Origin: an uncultured Bacteroidales bacterium
Lineage (GTDB): Bacteria > Bacteroidota > Bacteroidia > Bacteroidales > UBA932
Reading direction: 5' to 3'
DNA length: 64,000 nucleotides
Assembly: GCA_949297365.1 (NCBI GenBank)
Contig: CASFSL010000009.1
Location: forward strand, 54,776-118,775
In this document: positions 61,055-64,000 of the stretch, one piece after another
How positions within the stretch are numbered: position 1 is the stretch's first letter
How the letters are laid out: every line of letters begins with the position of its first letter
The notes under the pieces: generated by a model
What the model was told of the DNA's origin: nothing
What the model saw: the letters and a program-made list of their open reading frames with translations, nothing else
The model's database searches: none
Translations under genes and position numbers: made by a program

Positions 61055-62349
61055 TACACTGGATATTGAAAACGGCCCTGCTGCTGGCGGGATTCTACGC
61101 CTTCTTCATGCTTTTCATGAGGAAGACCACGCTGTTCCGCCTCAACCGTGCGGTCCTGCTGGCCGGGACAGTGGCCTGTCTGCTGCTGCCGCTGGTCAGG
61201 ATCAATGTGGACCCCTCTGCCCCGGTAGCTGATTATCTGCCGTTGCGGATTGTCCTGCCGGAGACGGTTGTCGGAGGCGGAAATGTGTCGGAGACTGCCG
61301 CAGGCGGGTTGGACTGGAAGGCACTGCTGTATGGCCTTTATGCCGCCGGGTTCACCGTCGTCCTTATATCAGCGGCAGTTTCATTGGGCCGTATCCGCAA
61401 GGTCATCCGTCAATATAAAGGTGTTCGTTACTGCTATGACGGGAACAGGTACGTGATGCTTCATATTGCGGAACATGACCTGCCCTCGTTCAGCTTCATG
61501 AACCATGTCGTAATCAGCCGCAGCGACTATGACGGACATCCGGAGATATTGACGCACGAGTGTGCGCATGCCGGACATCATCATTCGGCTGATATGCTTT
61601 TCATGTCGCTGGTCTGTGCGCTCCAGTGGTTCAATCCGCTCGTGTGGATGATGCGCTCCGAGCTTCGGATGATGCACGAATACGAGGCCGATGAGGCCGT
61701 ACTCAAACAAGGCGTCGATGCTACTCAATATCAACTTCTGCTGGTGAGAAAAGCTGTGGGAGACAGCCGTTTCCTGATCGCGAACAGCTTTGGTCACAGC
61801 AAACTTAAAAACCGAATAGCCATGATTAGGAAAGTAAAGACTACGAAATGGGCGGCGCTGGCGTATATCGCCTGCCTGCCCCTGCTTCTGGCCGCTATGA
61901 GTTTCAATACGACGGATGGCGGCAACGATGTAATGTCCGGCACGGATGACCTGGTTGGTGCAGCGGAGCCCGTTGCCGCCGGGCCTGAGTCCGCCGACAC
62001 AGCCAAGGTGTACGAATTTTCTGCACTGGATGTTCCGCCTAAGTTCAACGGTGGTGATGCCAGGCAGGAATTCCCAAAATGGTTCTATGCACAGCTGACC
62101 TATCCTGACGATGCCCGTAATGCAGGTATGCAGGGCAGGGTCATTGTGCAGTTCAAGATCAACAAGGACGGCAGTGTGTCCGATATCTCGATTCTGGAAG
62201 GTGTGTGTGAGTCTATAGACAATGAAGTCATAAGAGTGGTGTCCGAGTCACCTGATTGGACACCCGGCTATGTTGACGGCAAGCCGGTAAATGTGACATA
62301 CGCCTTCCCGGTGCTCTTCCAGCTCCGGGGCGGAGACTCTGACAAATGA
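61051..62349 (+). CDS. BlaR1-type M56 metallopeptidase fused to a TonB C-terminal domain
   Basis: This 432-residue protein has N-terminal transmembrane segments (about 1-55 and 95-115). The M56 domain has the zinc motif LTHECAHAGHHHSADML (HExxH, near residue 168), then FNPLVWMMRSELRMMHEYEADEAVL. A further transmembrane segment (about 270-285) leads to a TonB_C domain (about 330-432) with PPKFNGGDARQEFPKWFY and FQLR near the end. The first part should cleave the BlaI repressor. The TonB-like end replaces the penicillin-binding sensor of classical BlaR1. It overlaps blaI by four bases. Confidence 0.9.
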   Translation: MIHWILKTALLLAGFYAFFMLFMRKTTLFRLNRAVLLAGTVACLLLPLVRINVDPSAPVADYLPLRIVLPETVVGGGNVSETAAGGLDWKALLYGLYAAGFTVVLISAAVSLGRIRKVIRQYKGVRYCYDGNRYVMLHIAEHDLPSFSFMNHVVISRSDYDGHPEILTHECAHAGHHHSADMLFMSLVCALQWFNPLVWMMRSELRMMHEYEADEAVLKQGVDATQYQLLLVRKAVGDSRFLIANSFGHSKLKNRIAMIRKVKTTKWAALAYIACLPLLLAAMSFNTTDGGNDVMSGTDDLVGAAEPVAAGPESADTAKVYEFSALDVPPKFNGGDARQEFPKWFYAQLTYPDDARNAGMQGRVIVQFKINKDGSVSDISILEGVCESIDNEVIRVVSESPDWTPGYVDGKPVNVTYAFPVLFQLRGGDSDK

Positions 62350-62442
62350 CCATTGATGTAGCGGTGTATGCTTGCTGCCCGACGGTCCGGATTCTTTTGA
62401 GGAGATCCACCGCCGGGCAGTGTCGTCTGCGCAGATATGATG

Positions 62443-62916
62443 TTAAAACCGGGGACGGTTCGGGATTCTTGGTGCGGAGTCTCGAAACCTGAAAGTCAGC
62501 GGCATGGTGTAGACTACTTTGATAGGCTTGCCGTCAAGGTATGCTGGTGTCCAAAGCGGAGACTCGGAAAAAACCCTTATAATCTCTGCGGTTATAGACT
62601 CATGCGGACTCTCCTGAACATTTATGTCGGATATGGTTCCGTCCGGGTTGACGGCGAACTCCACCAAAGCAGTGCCTGAGGCATTTGCCTTACGGGCTTC
62701 TTCAGGGAAATGGAGGTTCTGATACACCCATTGCGGAAATTCTACCTTTGGGTCTCCTCCATTGAACTTGGGGGGTATGTCCGGCTTGATGCTGTCTGCT
62801 GCCATCTTCCATGGCATTGACGGCATAGAGGTGTGGTAAGTCACATTACAGCCCGACAGGCAGAGACTGATAATAGCCGGCAGCAGTACAGTCAGGTATG
62901 CGGTAAATCTTTTCAT
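62443..62916 (-). CDS. Lipoprotein with TonB C-terminal domain
   Basis: This 157-residue protein has a lipoprotein signal ending ISLCLSGCNV (cysteine near residue 23). The TonB_C domain (about 50-150) is IPPKFNGGDPKVEFPQWVYQ to YTMPLTFRFR, closely similar to the end of the BlaR1-like protein encoded on the other strand. It seems to be a stand-alone copy of that domain, made by duplication. It lacks the proline-rich TonB spacer and inner-membrane helix, so it probably does not energise transport. Confidence 0.8.
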   Translation of the reverse strand: MKRFTAYLTVLLPAIISLCLSGCNVTYHTSMPSMPWKMAADSIKPDIPPKFNGGDPKVEFPQWVYQNLHFPEEARKANASGTALVEFAVNPDGTISDINVQESPHESITAEIIRVFSESPLWTPAYLDGKPIKVVYTMPLTFRFRDSAPRIPNRPRF

Positions 62917-63264
62917 AAGGTGTACGTGGTTGATATGTGTGGTAAAGTTAATAAACAGTTACGGTATTTCCAAGATCAAGATTAGAATTAAGTCCGAAGC
63001 CATGCCGCAGTCAGTGTTACCCATAAAGCGCCATGTAGTCTATTAATATGTTGATTATCAGATTTGTATCTCTAATGCAGCGGCTCTATGGCCTGAAAAA
63101 ACAGACCATACCGCAAACGGCACATTCGGTAATTGCTGATTGACAGCAGGTTAAAAGCAGCACCGGTGCTTTATAGTCGGCGGGCTACATTGCCAGTATC
63201 CCGCAGCACTTTCATGCCTGCCGCTTATCTCATATACATCATACCAAATACATCCCGTTAATAC
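62917..63264. other. Intergenic region downstream of the BlaR1/TonB-C genes
   Basis: It contains the upstream region of the TonB-C lipoprotein and a small hairpin, TATGGCCTG/CAGACCATA (63087-63110), related to one at 53144-53183. I see no gene. Confidence 0.4.
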
Positions 63265-63446
63265 TGCCACTATGCATTTTCGTTATATTACAACTTCTTG
63301 ATTGACTGGGTATTGTATTTTTATAAAATGTCAGGTAGCGGTAAAAACGCCTGTTTTGGCCAGAATCCGTCCTACTTAACATAATGCTGGGTTGATAATG
63401 TGCTTATTGTCAAATGCATACAATCTGACTAAAATGCATAGTGACA
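63265..63446. repeat. 182-bp MITE-like element, copy 2
   Basis: The left end is TGCCACTATGCATTTTCGTT and the right end is the inverted form of TGTCACTATGCATTTTAGTC. Length and ends match copy 1 at 2387-2569, and the interior is diverged but alignable in places. There is no coding capacity. Confidence 0.5.
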
Positions 63447-63504
63447 ATCGGGCACAGCAGGCCATACCAAAATGTCCGGCCAGCCGCACTGCGAATGGGC
63501 GCAT

Positions 63505-63642
63505 CTTTGCGGAGAGCGTGTAATCCGGCACGATTTCGTTCTGTATCATGCCGGACCATGCGTTCGGTTTGAGACCGTAAGTGGTGACCATGGTGAGATG
63601 CAGGGCCTTTCGGGTTTTCGTGGTCGCTCTGAACAGCTCCAT
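63505..63642 (-). pseudogene. Remnant of an AAA ATPase C-terminus
   Basis: The minus-strand frame contains LFRATTKTRKALHLTMVTTYGLKPNAWSGMIQNEIVPD, read as two parts. It resembles the C-terminal LITTYGLKxNxYSxxIQ.xVTLDDLF end of a second ATPase family common in Bacteroidales. The flanking sequence does not extend the match and the normal DDLF end is lost. It is about 45 residues of a decayed gene, 59 bases from the MITE-like copy 2. Confidence 0.45.
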
Positions 63643-63677
63643 GTGTCCAGCATCTGGTCGCGGCGGTCGATGACCTT

Positions 63678-63728
63678 GAGTTAAGGATGAATAAAAGTAA
63701 ATAAAGCTTATCCTTAACTCGTGTTTTT
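63678..63728 (+). terminator. Hairpin with T-run upstream of rplC
   Basis: GAGTTAAGGAT (63678-63688) pairs perfectly with ATCCTTAACTC (63710-63720), followed by GTGTTTTT. It would stop transcription from the left before the ribosomal operon. TTAAGGAT recurs once more at 63736. Confidence 0.6.
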
Positions 63729-63837
63729 GACCACTTAAGGATGAGTAATCGGAGGTTTCTGCCGGCAGATGGCGCTGACTTTGCCGCTGAATTCTGGAAA
63801 AATTCACGAAAATGGTTGGTAATTAAAAAATTAGTGG

Positions 63838-63845
63838 TATATTTG
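63838..63845 (+). promoter_or_regulatory. Promoter of the rplC ribosomal operon
   Basis: TATATTTG, with TTGG at 63815-63818 as a possible -33 element. The leader begins with a hairpin CCCGCG-AAAAATG-CGCGGG (63849-63867), which could be a regulatory structure or protect the 5' end. Confidence 0.65.
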
Positions 63846-63907
63846 CAGCCCGCGAAAAATGCGCGGGAGCTATTAGTTCATTGATTAACAACAAATTAAT
63901 TAAACCA

Positions 63908-64000
63908 ATGCCTGGATTAATTGGAAAAAAAATCGGAATGACTTCCGTTTTCGATGCTGATGGGAAGAATATCCCATGCACCGTTATTGAGGCTGGTCCC
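63908..64000 (+). CDS. rplC: 50S ribosomal protein L3, N-terminal part (partial)
   Basis: The first 31 codons are present: [20 protein letters not shown], then [11 protein letters not shown]. This matches the start of bacterial L3, which binds 23S rRNA early in 50S assembly. The gene opens a transcription unit with its own -7 box and leader hairpin. rpsJ, which usually precedes rplC in the S10 operon, is not upstream in this window. Confidence 0.95.
   Translation, partial: MPGLIGKKIGMTSVFDADGKNIPCTVIEAGP

Overview
This window looks like the chromosome of a gut-type Bacteroidales bacterium of intermediate G+C. The signs are the TAnnTTTG -7 promoter boxes before most transcription units, many lipoproteins with short N-terminal signals, a TonB receptor paired with a beta-helix lipoprotein, a C10 protease cassette with a DUF3244 protein and a TPR-HTH regulator, rbfA followed by a LolC/E-type permease, and a B12-dependent ribonucleotide reductase. 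I could not fix genus or family.

Layout. 1-7 kb: the rbfA end, a LolE-like permease, small membrane proteins, repeat element A with a nested 183-bp element, transaldolase, and an ECF sigma operon. 7.1-18 kb: an accessory block starting with a structured leader RNA (copy 1). It carries a small lipoprotein, two giant paralogous beta-sandwich-repeat lipoproteins with C-terminal Lcl/DUF1566 domains, an LPP20-like/DUF5683-like pair, and several A+T-rich orphan genes. It ends with repeat element B and a second copy of the leader RNA, which precedes two membrane-protein genes. 20-23 kb: a truncated DUF4143 ATPase bracketed by a duplicated groEL terminator, then groEL and groES. 23.2-26.2 kb: a complete EcoRI-type restriction-modification system and a Fic protein carrying its own VbhA-like antitoxin domain. 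26.2-31 kb: tadA, a YqaA-like protein, tRNA-Gln(UUG), a thioredoxin-fold lipoprotein, and an acyl-CoA ligase/acyltransferase pair. 31-39 kb: the C10 protease cassette, then an S37 peptidase/DUF2156/phosphopantetheinyl transferase operon. 39-40 kb: a tightly overlapped three-gene DUF3791/DUF3990 cassette. 40-45 kb: nrdJ-ispE and sufC-sufD without sufB. 45-51 kb: a complete DUF4143 ATPase behind 33-bp tandem repeats, then the TonB receptor unit. 51-57 kb: GH20 hexosaminidase, a Zn/Cd-type P1B ATPase with a Fur-family regulator, DUF2284, nitroreductase. 57-64 kb: DUF456, class II aldolase, Hsp20, a BlaI/BlaR1 pair, a TonB-C lipoprotein, mobile-element debris, and the start of rplC.

The most interesting signals are four. 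First, a roughly 385-bp conserved promoter, structured RNA and leader appears twice, 11 kb apart, upstream of unrelated genes, with helices kept by compensating changes. Second, two A/B elements have terminal inverted repeats that contain a Bacteroidetes -7 box. Third, two DUF4143 ATPase loci have upstream repeats of unrelated sequence but the same 33-bp period. Fourth, an EcoRI homologue keeps every catalytic and base-contact residue checked, next to a Fic protein whose built-in inhibitory motif is degenerate.

All calls come from reading the sequence and from recalled family knowledge. No database search or folding program was run. Transcription starts, promoters, terminators and operators are pattern-based inferences.
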